Positions 1 through 8,131 are shown, counted from the stretch's first letter. The stretch: 64,000 nt of DNA from Mycobacterium sp. 852013-51886_SCH5428379 (GCF_001665575.1 NZ_LZSU01000042.1:1-64000); one strand, 5' to 3'. The notes: generated from the sequence alone by a model not told the origin. Made by a program: numbers and translations.

Positions 1-174
1 AAGGAACTGTGGGAAACCACGATGGATCCGTCGGTGCGGGTGCTGCGCCAGATCACCCTCGACGACGCCGCGGCCGCGGACGAGCTGTTCTCCATCCTGA
101 TGGGCGACGACGTCGAAGCCCGACGAAGCTTCATCACCCGCAACGCCAAAGACATCCGCTTCCTCGACATCTAG
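1..174 (+). CDS. gyrB: DNA gyrase/topoisomerase subunit B, C-terminal end (partial)
   Basis: The window opens inside this gene; 57 codons and a TAG stop remain. The tail has the ending typical of mycobacterial GyrB: a Toprim/C-terminal region with MDPSVRVLRQ, then ELFSILMGDD and a final RNAKDIRFLDI. GyrB is the ATPase subunit of the heterotetramer that supercoils DNA. In mycobacteria gyrA normally follows gyrB directly. Here the next gene is a convergent DoxX-like gene, so this may be a second type IIA topoisomerase B subunit (some mycobacteria carry one) rather than the dnaA-region gyrB. Identity as a GyrB-family protein is firm; which paralogue it is remains open. Confidence 0.85.
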   Translation, partial: KELWETTMDPSVRVLRQITLDDAAAADELFSILMGDDVEARRSFITRNAKDIRFLDI

Positions 175-176
175 AG

Positions 177-206
177 GTCCGCGTCGACCTTCGATCGACG
201 CCGGAC
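177..206. terminator. Bidirectional terminator-like hairpin
   Basis: GTCC plus GCGTCGA (177-187) pair with TCGACGC plus GGAC (195-206), with one bulged C at 202 and a 7-nt loop. It lies between the convergent ends of the gyrB-like gene and the DoxX-like gene, where a shared terminator is expected. There is no T-tract, which is common in high-GC actinobacteria. Confidence 0.5.
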
Positions 207-216
207 AGTTCGTGAC

Positions 217-579
217 TCACGGGTCAACCGCCAGCCACACCATGTACGCGGTTGACGCCACCGCGAGCAGCAGATACAGGCCCGGAAAGGCGATGTTGTA
301 CAAGACCCTGGCTCGGACGTGGGCGACGACAGCGCCGATGAAGAACAACACCAAGCCGATACCTGCCGCAACGCCCAACCAGGGCACGGCGGTCACGCCG
401 ACGACAAGACCGACAGCGCCCGCCAGTTTCAACGTCGCGAGGTAGGGCAGGACGTTGGCGGGAACGTGCACCTCTGCGGAGTTCTTCAACACGAACCCCG
501 CCTTCGCGTAGTCGGCAACTGCGATGAAGGCGTTCGCCACGATGCAAACAATTGTGGCGGCGAAGAGAGCCGGCATCAT
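217..579 (-). CDS. DoxX-like integral membrane protein
   Basis: A 120-residue protein with four predicted hydrophobic segments (about residues 4-22, 46-64, 66-93 and 98-118) and the DoxX-family layout. DoxX-like proteins are small membrane proteins of uncertain biochemical role, often linked to redox stress. The start chosen is the ATG at 577-579. The frame stays open upstream to 978, but that part overlaps the divergent sigma factor gene and is low-complexity, so it is not taken as coding. DoxX genes are common partners of ECF sigma factors with SnoaL-like tails, and one starts 157 bp away on the other strand, so it may be that factor's target. Confidence 0.75.
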   Translation of the reverse strand: MMPALFAATIVCIVANAFIAVADYAKAGFVLKNSAEVHVPANVLPYLATLKLAGAVGLVVGVTAVPWLGVAAGIGLVLFFIGAVVAHVRARVLYNIAFPGLYLLLAVASTAYMVWLAVDP

Positions 580-736
580 GCGCGGTCGCTGCGGAAATTC
601 GCGGCAGCTGGGATCAGCTGGATTCGGATCATCGGTACGCTCATCAGCGGGTGTCTCCTCTTCGGTGGACGTGTCGGACGTGAGATCGGTCGTCTCATCA
701 GTCCCGACGTTCCTCGGCGCAGAAAGGTGACAACTG

Positions 737-1597
737 GTGGTATCGACCTCGGCGTTCGAAGCGGCGCGACCGCAACTGACCGCGGTGGCGTTCCGGATAC
801 TCGGCTCGATCCACGATGCCGAAGACGCTGTGCAGAGCGCGTGGATCAAAGCCTCGACCGCAGACACGCAGGACCTTCGCAATCCCGTCGCCTGGCTGAC
901 CACCATCGTCAGCCGACTGTGCCTCGACCAGCTCCGCGTGCGGAAGAACCGCGATGAAGAACCACTACTCGCGGACATGCTGTCCGCTGACGTCGTGTCG
1001 GCCGACGAGCGCTACCTGCAGCACGAGAGCATCTCTCGTGCACTGATGGTGCTTCTCGACCGGCTGACGCCGGATCAGCGGGTCGCCTATGTTCTGCACG
1101 ACCTCTTCGATGTCCCGTTCCGGGAGGTGGCGGAGACGCTGGGCACCACTCCCGACAATGCGAAACAGCTCGCCAGCCGGGCACGGCGAAGGATCGAAGG
1201 GACCGAGCCGGCGCAGGCGGCGGCGGCCACCGACACGGCCGTCGTGGAAGCGTTCCTCGCCGCAGCCCGCGGCGGCGATATCGACCGCATGGTGGCCCTG
1301 ATGACCGATGACTGCATGCGCGTTGTCGACCCTGCCCTCGTCCCTGGGGGTACGTCCGCGAGCGTCACCGGCGCGCGCGCCGTCGCCGAGGAGACGAGGC
1401 TGTTCGCGGACCGAATCCGAGCCAGTGCCCCGATGCTCGTCGACGGCCGACCAGTCCACGTCATCGCACCGGGCGGCCACCTGCTCGGCGTCATCGCCAT
1501 CACCGTCAGGGACGGGCGAGTCGCCCGGATCGACATCAGCCGAGCCTCAGCGCACGAGATCTACGCAACGCCGCCAACAACATCTGTAGACCGCTAG
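737..1597 (+). CDS. ECF RNA polymerase sigma factor with SnoaL-like C-terminal domain (SigJ/ECF41 type)
   Basis: 286 residues. The N-terminal sigma-70 region 2 (about residues 5-80) includes AFRILGSIHDAEDAVQSAW, and region 4 (about 110-165) includes VAETLGTTPDNAKQLASRAR. A SnoaL/NTF2-like extension (about 170-280) ends with a DGRVARIDI strand. In this group the C-terminal extension, rather than a separate anti-sigma factor, modulates activity. The start is the GTG at 737, with AAAGG about 9 nt upstream. The gene is divergent from the DoxX-like gene. Its TAG stop overlaps the stop of the convergent DUF202 gene (1594-1597). The inducing signal cannot be read from the sequence. Confidence 0.88.
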   Translation: MVSTSAFEAARPQLTAVAFRILGSIHDAEDAVQSAWIKASTADTQDLRNPVAWLTTIVSRLCLDQLRVRKNRDEEPLLADMLSADVVSADERYLQHESISRALMVLLDRLTPDQRVAYVLHDLFDVPFREVAETLGTTPDNAKQLASRARRRIEGTEPAQAAAATDTAVVEAFLAAARGGDIDRMVALMTDDCMRVVDPALVPGGTSASVTGARAVAEETRLFADRIRASAPMLVDGRPVHVIAPGGHLLGVIAITVRDGRVARIDISRASAHEIYATPPTTSVDR

Positions 1598-1926
1598 AAC
1601 AGCGGCAGGGCCAGATACGCGACGACCAGCACGGCCAGGGTCACGATCGCCGCCCCGGCGCCGAGCACCTCACGCCGGGCGGTGAGCCGTCCGGCCAGGG
1701 GGCGCGCCGCGAGCACCCGGCGCCGGCGACCGCCGATGACGAAGACCGCGACGGTCACCAGCGCCGCAGCCGCCCCGACGACCGTGCGGACGGGCTGGTC
1801 GAAGCCGTGATCCTTCACCATGAACAAGCCGCCCGCGACCAGCACGGCCAGCGAGGTGCGGGTCCACGCCAGATCCGTCCGCTCCGCTTGCAGCCCGCGA
1901 TCCTGGGCCAGCGCTTCGCGGGTCAC
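1594..1926 (-). CDS. DUF202 family membrane protein (second of pair)
   Basis: 110 residues. The N-terminal LQAERTDLAWTRTSLAVL matches the DUF202 signature (charged R-x-x-x-A-W-x-R-T), followed by three transmembrane helices (about residues 24-40, 45-65 and 85-108). Function is unknown; members are inner-membrane proteins. Its start overlaps the stop of the upstream DUF202 gene by 4 nt, so the two are translationally coupled and may form a complex. Confidence 0.8.
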   Translation of the reverse strand: MTREALAQDRGLQAERTDLAWTRTSLAVLVAGGLFMVKDHGFDQPVRTVVGAAAALVTVAVFVIGGRRRRVLAARPLAGRLTARREVLGAGAAIVTLAVLVVAYLALPLF

Positions 1927-2285
1927 GCCGCCACCGCGAGGGCCACCGTGACCGTCCCGATCACCACCAGGCCGACCGTGAGATAGACCGGCGTCCGAAG
2001 GCGGGGCAGTGGCCGGTCCCGCCGAATGGCGTGGTCGACGCTGTACCAGCGGTGTAAACCGGCGCCGGCCGTCAGCATGGCGAGCACCCCGATCGTCGCT
2101 CCGAGCGCGTGCCGCAACCCTGGAGTCATGAGCTCGGGGAGGAACTGCACCACCGCCACCGCGGCGGCCAGCAATCCTAGGGCCGTACGCTGCCAGGCCA
2201 GGAACGTGCGCTCATTGGCGAGCGTGAATCGGTAATCGGGTTCGATCGTCGTATCCTGCTCGCTCGCAACACTTTCGCCGGCCAT
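1923..2285 (-). CDS. DUF202/YidH family membrane protein (first of pair)
   Basis: 120 residues with the DUF202 signature LANERTFLAWQRTALGLLA near residue 25 and three predicted transmembrane helices. YidH-type proteins have no established biochemical role. The gene leads a two-gene minus-strand unit (4-nt overlap with the next DUF202 gene) and is divergent from the ABC importer operon, sharing the 244-bp region 2286-2529. Confidence 0.82.
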   Translation of the reverse strand: MAGESVASEQDTTIEPDYRFTLANERTFLAWQRTALGLLAAAVAVVQFLPELMTPGLRHALGATIGVLAMLTAGAGLHRWYSVDHAIRRDRPLPRLRTPVYLTVGLVVIGTVTVALAVAA

Positions 2286-2381
2286 CCTCCCAGCTTGGTC
2301 AGGCCTGGCGGAAGCTGCCAGGGCCCGGCGGGTGGCGTAACGAAGACTTCATCCCAAGCTCGCCCGCTCGATGCGCCCGGG

Positions 2382-2429
2382 CAGCGGACCGGCCGTGCCG
2401 TCCGGCGGAACACCGCGGGAGTCCTGCTG
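2382..2429 (+). promoter_or_regulatory. Structured leader RNA upstream of the ABC importer (three-way junction)
   Basis: An outer stem CAGCGGAC (2382-2389) pairs with GTCC/GCTG (2421-2429, one bulged T). It encloses two hairpins: CGGC/GCCG (2390-2400) and GCGG/CCGC (2405-2416, loop AACA). Another stem, CCTGGC/GCCAGG, lies upstream at 2304-2322. The compact junction before an ABC importer operon suggests a cis-regulatory RNA. It does not match any riboswitch consensus I can recognise, and the fold was worked out by eye. Confidence 0.35.
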
Positions 2430-2483
2430 ACGGCATTCCGGGGCCGGCGCTTTGACCTGCGTTGATGGCGTAACTGCTGTGCA

Positions 2484-2517
2484 ACCTCCGGTGACGGCGA
2501 GGTAACAGTAGACCTCG
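2484..2517 (+). promoter_or_regulatory. Mutually exclusive hairpins just before the importer start codon
   Basis: GAGGT at 2499-2503 can pair with ACCTC upstream (2484-2488) or, as CGAGGT 2498-2503, with ACCTCG downstream (2512-2517). The two helices cannot coexist. The downstream one ends 12 nt before the ATG at 2530 and close to the GGGG ribosome-binding stretch (2523-2526). This layout fits a translational switch or attenuator working with the structured leader. Confidence 0.4.
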
Positions 2518-2529
2518 ACTCTGGGGTGC

Positions 2530-3984
2530 ATGAACGACCGAACCCCCGCCTCCCGGCCGCGACGCGGCCGCACCGCCGCCGTCATCGCGGCCTTGGCCAC
2601 GGTGGGCTCGCAGGCGCTGACCGGCTGCGGCCTACTGACCGAGCCCACGGTCACGGTCAACGTCGGCTATCAGTCGAAGACCATCAACACGGTCAACGCC
2701 GGCACCCTGCTGCGCGACCGCGGCGACTTCGAGAAGGCACTCGCCGATGTCGGCGCCGCGAACGGTAAGCGGTATCGCGTGGTGTGGCAGGACTTCTCGT
2801 CCGGTGCGCCGCTGACCGCGCAGATGATGGCCACCCATGTCGACATCGGATCGATGGGCGACTACCCGCTGCTCACCAACGGATCGAAGACCCGCAAGTA
2901 CGCCGACGCCGAGACGGAGATGATCGCGACCACCGGCTACAGCCTCCGTGGATCACTCAACCAGGTGGTGGTCCCTCTGTCCTCGGACGCCCGCACGCTC
3001 GCCGACCTCACCGGGCGCAAGGTGTCCACCAGCCTCGGGTCGGCAGGCGACGGCATGTTCTCGACGGCATTGGCGCGCAACGACATCGAGCGGGCGCAGG
3101 TCAACATCGCCAACCAGGACCCCGCGATCGGCGCGGCCGCCATCGAGGGCGGCCAGGTCGACGCGCTCGCGCAATTCGTGCCCTGGCCGCAGCTGGTCGT
3201 CTTCCGGAACCAGGGCAGGCTGCTCTACGACGGCGGTGACAACGAGGTGCCCACCTTCCACGGGGTGGTGGTGCGCAAACAGTTCGCCGACGGCCACCCC
3301 GAGGTGATGACGGCGTTCATGAAGGCGGTCAAGACGACCACCGACGCCATCGTCGGCGATCCGCTGCCGTCGGCGATGCGGGTCAGCGCGCTGACGGGCA
3401 TCGAACCCGAGGTGGTCTACCTCTACAACGGTCCGAACGGCCTGGTGTCCTTCGACATGACCGTCAAACCGCAGTTCGCCTCGGCGTTCGAACAGGTCAA
3501 GGCGTTCCTGGTGAAACGCGGATCGGTGACCGCCGACTTCGACGTCCAGGGCTTCATCGACGAAAGCCACCTGCGCGAACTGTTCGGATCCGACTACGAA
3601 CGGCGGCGCACCGACGTCACCAACCCCGCGGCGCTCAGCGGCACCGACGCGGTGTGCGGACTGCCCGTCGACGATCCGGCCCAGGCATCGGAGCTGTGGC
3701 CGACGGGCGCCGAGCGCACCGAGGTGGCCGCCACCCCCACCTGCCTGCTGCGGCGCGTCGCCGAAACCGACGCTGTCCGCGCCGCGTACGTCCCGGACAC
3801 CTCGACGGGGATCCGGCTGTTCGCCGATCACGCGGTGTGGCTGGACGACCCGGGCGCGCCGCCGACACAGCGCTACAAACCGTTCGCCACCGCTGCCGGT
3901 GCCGACACCTACCGTGCCGCCCACCCCCAGGCGGTACCCGTCGATTTCCCGGCTGCGGTGTCGCAGTCGACCGCCACCGACTGA
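2530..3984 (+). CDS. ABC importer substrate-binding lipoprotein (SsuA/TauA/NMT1-like) with NosL-like C-terminal domain
   Basis: 484 residues. An N-terminal twin-arginine/charged signal and hydrophobic segment end in the lipobox LTGC (Cys about residue 37), so the mature protein would be an anchored lipoprotein. Residues about 45-355 form a periplasmic-binding domain of the nitrate/sulfonate/taurine class (SMGDYPLL, GRKVSTSLGSAGDGM). The extra C-terminal part (about 375-475) has VCGLPV, then LFADHAVWLDD and YKPFATAAGADTYRAAHP. This resembles NosL-type domains, which bind copper or metal; that match is from pattern, not a search. The gene heads an operon with the permease (28-nt gap) and ATPase. 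The substrate is unknown; the SulP gene downstream hints at an inorganic or organosulfur anion. Confidence 0.8.
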   Translation: MNDRTPASRPRRGRTAAVIAALATVGSQALTGCGLLTEPTVTVNVGYQSKTINTVNAGTLLRDRGDFEKALADVGAANGKRYRVVWQDFSSGAPLTAQMMATHVDIGSMGDYPLLTNGSKTRKYADAETEMIATTGYSLRGSLNQVVVPLSSDARTLADLTGRKVSTSLGSAGDGMFSTALARNDIERAQVNIANQDPAIGAAAIEGGQVDALAQFVPWPQLVVFRNQGRLLYDGGDNEVPTFHGVVVRKQFADGHPEVMTAFMKAVKTTTDAIVGDPLPSAMRVSALTGIEPEVVYLYNGPNGLVSFDMTVKPQFASAFEQVKAFLVKRGSVTADFDVQGFIDESHLRELFGSDYERRRTDVTNPAALSGTDAVCGLPVDDPAQASELWPTGAERTEVAATPTCLLRRVAETDAVRAAYVPDTSTGIRLFADHAVWLDDPGAPPTQRYKPFATAAGADTYRAAHPQAVPVDFPAAVSQSTATD

Positions 3985-4012
3985 CCCCACGCCCTGATCG
4001 AAGGAGAAGAAG

Positions 4013-4894
4013 ATGACCCTGACCATGAACGACGTGGCGGCGGTGCCCACCCGGGCACCGGCGGCCCCGCCCCGCACGCCCTGGCGTACCGCCGTCCGCG
4101 ACGCACTGCCGGCCGGTCTGCGCACCAGGGTGGCCACGGTCGCCCTGCCACTGATCCCGATCGCGGGGTTCCTCGTGGTGTGGCATCTGCTGACCACCTA
4201 CGGGGTGGTCGCCTGGTTGAGGTTCAACCGGATGCCCACACCGGCCAGCGTGCTGGAGGCGTTCACCGCACGGATCGGTTCGGGCTCCTACTACGACGAT
4301 CTGCTGGCGAGCCTGCAGCGCATCCTGTTGGGCTTCGGTCTGGCCGCCGTGATCGGCGTCGCACTGGGCATCCTGGTCGGCCGCTCAGAGCTGGCCCGAA
4401 AGACGTTGCGTCCCTTCATCGAGATCGTCCGGCCCATTCCGGCGATCGCGCTGGTGCCGCTGACCATCCTGCTGTTCCCCTCCAGTGAACAGGGCATCGT
4501 ATTCATCACGTTCTTCGCCGCGTTCTTCCCGGTCGTCGTCAGCACCATCCACGCGATGGACTCGCTGCCGAACGTGTGGGAGGAGGCCGCCAAGACCATG
4601 GGCGCCGGCCGGGTGTCGCTGCTGTTCCAGGTGATCCTGCCCGGCGCGCTGCCCGGAATCTTCGCCGGACTGTCGGTGGCGATGGGCGTGGCGTGGATCT
4701 GCGTGGTCAGCGCCGAGATGATCTCCGGCCAGTTCGGCATCGGCTACTACACCTGGCAGTCCTACGGCCTGCTCGACTACGCCGGTGTGGTCGTCGGCAT
4801 GCTGTCGATCGGCGCTCTCGGCCTGGCCACCGCCTGGCTGGTCGAGTACGCCGGTCGCCGCGTCAACCACTGGCTGCCGAGGGCCGCCCGATGA
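4013..4894 (+). CDS. ABC importer permease (SsuC/TauC type)
   Basis: 293 residues with about six transmembrane helices after a roughly 40-residue cytoplasmic N-terminus. The cytoplasmic coupling loop is clear: EEAAKTMGAGRVSLLFQVIL followed by PGALPGI, the EAA motif that contacts the ATPase. AAGGAG at 4001-4006 supports the ATG at 4013. The stop overlaps the ATPase start by 4 nt (ATGA), so the two are translationally coupled. It is a partner of the preceding lipoprotein. Confidence 0.92.
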   Translation: MTLTMNDVAAVPTRAPAAPPRTPWRTAVRDALPAGLRTRVATVALPLIPIAGFLVVWHLLTTYGVVAWLRFNRMPTPASVLEAFTARIGSGSYYDDLLASLQRILLGFGLAAVIGVALGILVGRSELARKTLRPFIEIVRPIPAIALVPLTILLFPSSEQGIVFITFFAAFFPVVVSTIHAMDSLPNVWEEAAKTMGAGRVSLLFQVILPGALPGIFAGLSVAMGVAWICVVSAEMISGQFGIGYYTWQSYGLLDYAGVVVGMLSIGALGLATAWLVEYAGRRVNHWLPRAAR

Positions 4895-5646
4895 GCACCG
4901 GAGCCGTCACCCTCGATGGATTGAAGCTGGGTTTCAACGGCGTGCTGGCCGCCGACATCACCCTGACGGTGGATCCGGGGGAGGTCATCGTTTTTCTCGG
5001 CCCGTCGGGCTGCGGGAAGTCGACGATCCTGCGGGCGCTGGCCGGACTGCTCGAACCCATGGGCGGCACGGCCACCGTCGACGGCGCGGCCGTCACCGGC
5101 AATGCCGCGCAGTGCGCCATGGTGTTTCAGGAGGATGCGCTGTTCCCGTGGCGCACCGCGCTGAAGAACGTGCAGTACCCCGTGCGGCTGCGTGGGGTGC
5201 GGGGTAAGGAACTCAAGCAGGTCGCGACCGGGCGGCTGGAGCAGGTGGGTCTCGGCGACTACCTCGACCATCTGCCCAGCCAGCTCTCCGGCGGTATGCG
5301 GCAAAGGGTGCAGCTGGCCCGCACCCTGGCGTGTGAGCCGCGGGTGATGCTGATGGACGAGCCGTTCGGGGCGCTCGACGCCCAGACCCGCCTGGACATG
5401 CAGCGGCTGCTGATGTCGGTGTGGGAGGCCCAGCGGATGACCATCCTCTTCGTCACCCATGACGTCGACGAGGCGCTCCTGCTGGCCGACCGGGTGGTGC
5501 TGCTCAGTCACCGGCCGGCGACCGTGGCGGATATCATCACCATCGACAACCCCCGCGCTCCCGAAGCGCAATTCCACGAGGACTATCAGCGGCTGCGCCG
5601 CGACATCCTCGCCTTCCTCGGCCAGAGCCCCGCACAGAGCGCCTGA
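4891..5646 (+). CDS. ABC importer ATP-binding protein (SsuB/TauB type)
   Basis: 251 residues. Walker A GPSGCGKST (about residues 36-44), Q-loop VFQEDALFPW, signature LSGGMRQRVQLARTL, Walker B VMLMDEPFGALD and switch THDVDEA are all intact. It is a standard nitrate/sulfonate/bicarbonate-class ATPase that powers the adjacent permease. The frame is open further upstream, but the ATG at 4891 overlaps the permease stop and gives the correct family N-terminus. Confidence 0.93.
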   Translation: MSTGAVTLDGLKLGFNGVLAADITLTVDPGEVIVFLGPSGCGKSTILRALAGLLEPMGGTATVDGAAVTGNAAQCAMVFQEDALFPWRTALKNVQYPVRLRGVRGKELKQVATGRLEQVGLGDYLDHLPSQLSGGMRQRVQLARTLACEPRVMLMDEPFGALDAQTRLDMQRLLMSVWEAQRMTILFVTHDVDEALLLADRVVLLSHRPATVADIITIDNPRAPEAQFHEDYQRLRRDILAFLGQSPAQSA

Positions 5647-5670
5647 CCGTCTTTCACCCAGGAGAGATTC

Positions 5671-7170
5671 GTGAGCGTCACCCTTCCGGCCCCGCCGGAA
5701 CCCACCCCAGCCAGAGCGTCTGTCCTGCAGGCACTTCGGTCTCCGGCGATGTTGCGCACCGAGGTGCTGGCCGGGTTGGTGGTGGCGCTGGCGCTCATTC
5801 CGGAGGCCATCGCGTTCTCCGTCATCGCCGGCGTCGACCCCCGGGTGGGGCTGTTCTCCTCGGTGACGATGGCGATCACGGCCGCCATCGCCGGCGGCCG
5901 GCCGGCGATGATCTCCGCCGCGACCGCGGCGGTGGCGCTGGTGGTGGCGCCGGTGGCCCACGAGCACGGGGTGGGCTATCTGGTGGCGACGATCGCGTTG
6001 GCCGGCGTGTTCCAGGTGCTGCTGGCGGGTCTCGGCGTTGCGAAGCTCATGCGGTTCATTCCGCGCAGCGTCATGATCGGCTTCGTCAACGCGTTGGCGA
6101 TCCTGGTGTTCGTCTCGCAGGTGCCGCACCTGCTGGGGGTGCCGTGGCTGGTGTATCCGTTGACCGCCGTCGGCATCCTGCTGATGGTGCTGCTGCCCAA
6201 GGTGACGACGGCGGTGCCGGCGCCGCTGGTGGTGGTGGTGGTGCTGACCGCGGTGGTCGTGCTGCTGGGCTGGCAGGTGCCCGACGTGGGGGATCAGGGG
6301 GCACTGCCGGATTCGCTTCCGCTGCTGGGTATTCCGCACGTGCCGGTGGCGTGGGAGACGCTGCAGATCATCGCGCCGTATGCGCTGGGGGCGGCGCTGG
6401 TCGGCCTGCTGGAATCGCTGATGACGGCCAAACTGGTCGACGACATCACCGAGACGGGGTCGAACAAGACCCGGGAAGCGTTCGGACAGGGCACGGCCAA
6501 CATCGTCACGGCGATGTTCGGCGGGATGGGTGGTTGCGCGGTGATCGGCCAGACGATGATGAACGTCAAGGTCGCCGGCGCCCGGACCCGGTTGTCGACG
6601 TTCCTGTCGGGGGCTTTCATCCTGGTGCTCGTCCTCGCACTCGGCCCCGTCGTGGGCATGATCCCGATGGCGGCGCTGGTCGCGGTGATGATCGTGGTGT
6701 CCGTCGCGACGCTCGACTGGCACAGCGTCGCGCCCCGCACGCTGAAGGTGATGCCGCGCAGCGAGACTGCGGTGATGGTGGTGACGGTGGTGGCCACGGT
6801 CGCCACCGGAAACCTCGCCATCGGAGTGGCGCTCGGGGTGGTGGCCGCGATGGTCGGCTTCGCGCGGCGCGTGGCCCACCTGACCATCGTGGAGTCCGAC
6901 ACGGGAGCCGAGACCCGCACCTACCGGGTGCGCGGGGAGTTGTTCTTCGCGTCGAGCAACGATCTGATCCACCAGTTCGACTACGCGAACGATCCCGACG
7001 ACGTGGTCATCGACCTGTCCGGCACCGACGTCTGGGATGCCTCGTCGGTGGCGACGCTCGATGCGATCCGGCAGAAGTACGAAGCGCGGGGAAAACGATT
7101 GCGGCTCATCGGCCTTGACGGCCCCAGCCTGGAGCGGCTGACGAAGCTGTCCGGACGACTCGGGGTCTGA
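5671..7170 (+). CDS. SulP family anion transporter with STAS domain
   Basis: 499 residues. The first 400 form the SulP membrane domain (GLVVALALIPEAIAFSVIAG near residue 35; TGSNKTREAFGQGTANI near 255). A C-terminal STAS domain (about 405-499) contains VIDLSGTDVWDASSVATLD, where family members carry the regulatory Ser/Asp site. SulP proteins carry sulfate, bicarbonate or related anions. The start is the GTG at 5671 with AGGAGAG 9 nt before it. It lies 24 nt after the ABC ATPase and is probably in the same operon, which suggests the ABC system and SulP handle related anions. Confidence 0.9.
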   Translation: MSVTLPAPPEPTPARASVLQALRSPAMLRTEVLAGLVVALALIPEAIAFSVIAGVDPRVGLFSSVTMAITAAIAGGRPAMISAATAAVALVVAPVAHEHGVGYLVATIALAGVFQVLLAGLGVAKLMRFIPRSVMIGFVNALAILVFVSQVPHLLGVPWLVYPLTAVGILLMVLLPKVTTAVPAPLVVVVVLTAVVVLLGWQVPDVGDQGALPDSLPLLGIPHVPVAWETLQIIAPYALGAALVGLLESLMTAKLVDDITETGSNKTREAFGQGTANIVTAMFGGMGGCAVIGQTMMNVKVAGARTRLSTFLSGAFILVLVLALGPVVGMIPMAALVAVMIVVSVATLDWHSVAPRTLKVMPRSETAVMVVTVVATVATGNLAIGVALGVVAAMVGFARRVAHLTIVESDTGAETRTYRVRGELFFASSNDLIHQFDYANDPDDVVIDLSGTDVWDASSVATLDAIRQKYEARGKRLRLIGLDGPSLERLTKLSGRLGV

Positions 7171-7181
7171 GTCGTTTCGCG

Positions 7182-8060
7182 TCAGTCCTCGAGAGCCCGG
7201 CCCACGATGAGTGGGTCGGGCTCTCCGACGATCTCGACGTCTTTGTCGTCGTAGTCGAACTTCGAGAGCAGGAAGCGCATCGCGTTGAGGCGACCGCGCT
7301 TCTTGTCGTTGGTCTTGACGACGATCCACGGCGCGTGGTCGGTGTCGGTGCGCAGGAACATCTCCTCTTTGGCATGGGTGTAGTCCTCCCAGCGGTCCAC
7401 GGACTCCATGTCCATGTCGGAGAACTTCCAATGCCGCAGCGGGTCGATGAGCCGGATCGCGAAGCGGGTGCGCTGTTCGGCCGGTGACACCGACGACCAG
7501 AACTTGGTCAGGTGAATGCCCTCGTTGACGATCATCTCCTCCAGCAGCGGGGCCTGCTTGAAGAACTCCTGGAGCTGCTCGGGGGTGCAGAAGCCCATCA
7601 CGCGCTCGACGCCGGCGCGGTTGTACCAGGACCGGTCGAACAGGACCATCTCGCCCGCGGTGGGGAAGTGCCGGACGTAGCGCTGGAAGTACCACTGGGA
7701 CTTCTCGGTGTCGGTGGGCTTCTCGAGAGCGACGGTGCGGGCGCCGCGAGGGTCGAGGTGTTCCATGAAGCGCTGGATGGTGCTGCCCTTGCCGGCGGCG
7801 TCGCGACCCTCGAACACGATGATGTGGCGGGCGCCGGTGCGCCTGCTCCACTTCTGCAGCTTCAGCAGCTCGATCTGCAGCTGGCGTTTGAGCCACTCGT
7901 ATTCGTCGCGCGACATCTTCTCGTCGTAGGGGTAGCGCTCGCGCCAGGTGTCGATGCTGTTGCCGTCCCGGTCGAGCAGCACGGGTTCGTCGTCATCATC
8001 GTCGCGGACGGTGTAGCCGTGCTCGGTGGTCGAGAGTGCTTCGAGATCAATGACGCTCAT
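7182..8060 (-). CDS. ppk2: Polyphosphate kinase 2 (PPK2 family)
   Basis: 292 residues. PPK2 transfers phosphate between polyphosphate and nucleoside di/monophosphates. Walker A GRDAAGKGST (about residue 90), the lid region with RYVRHFPTAGEMVLFDRSWY and then NRAGVERVMGFC, and the basic patch KTNDKKRGR are all present. The highly acidic N-terminus (RDDDDDEPVLLDRDG) is usual in actinobacterial members. The ATG at 8060 is preferred; an in-frame ATG 33 nt upstream is possible. It is convergent with the SulP gene (11-nt gap), so linkage to the transporter operon is only positional. Confidence 0.92.
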   Translation of the reverse strand: MSVIDLEALSTTEHGYTVRDDDDDEPVLLDRDGNSIDTWRERYPYDEKMSRDEYEWLKRQLQIELLKLQKWSRRTGARHIIVFEGRDAAGKGSTIQRFMEHLDPRGARTVALEKPTDTEKSQWYFQRYVRHFPTAGEMVLFDRSWYNRAGVERVMGFCTPEQLQEFFKQAPLLEEMIVNEGIHLTKFWSSVSPAEQRTRFAIRLIDPLRHWKFSDMDMESVDRWEDYTHAKEEMFLRTDTDHAPWIVVKTNDKKRGRLNAMRFLLSKFDYDDKDVEIVGEPDPLIVGRALED

Positions 8061-8131
8061 GGCGGTCGGATAGCCGGAAAGCGGTGGTCGCAAGCGTCCC
8101 TGTGTAGGCGGCCCCGGCCTAGAGTCGTTGG

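Noticed and set aside
2284..2529. Guanidine (ykkC-type) or SAM riboswitch before the ABC importer
   Set aside because: Expected consensus segments of those classes were not found; only generic stems are visible, so no class is named.
4777..7896. Open frame of 1039 codons on the minus strand across the ABC, SulP and PPK2 genes
   Set aside because: Product is an Arg/His/Gln-rich shadow of well-supported genes in other frames, with no family resemblance.
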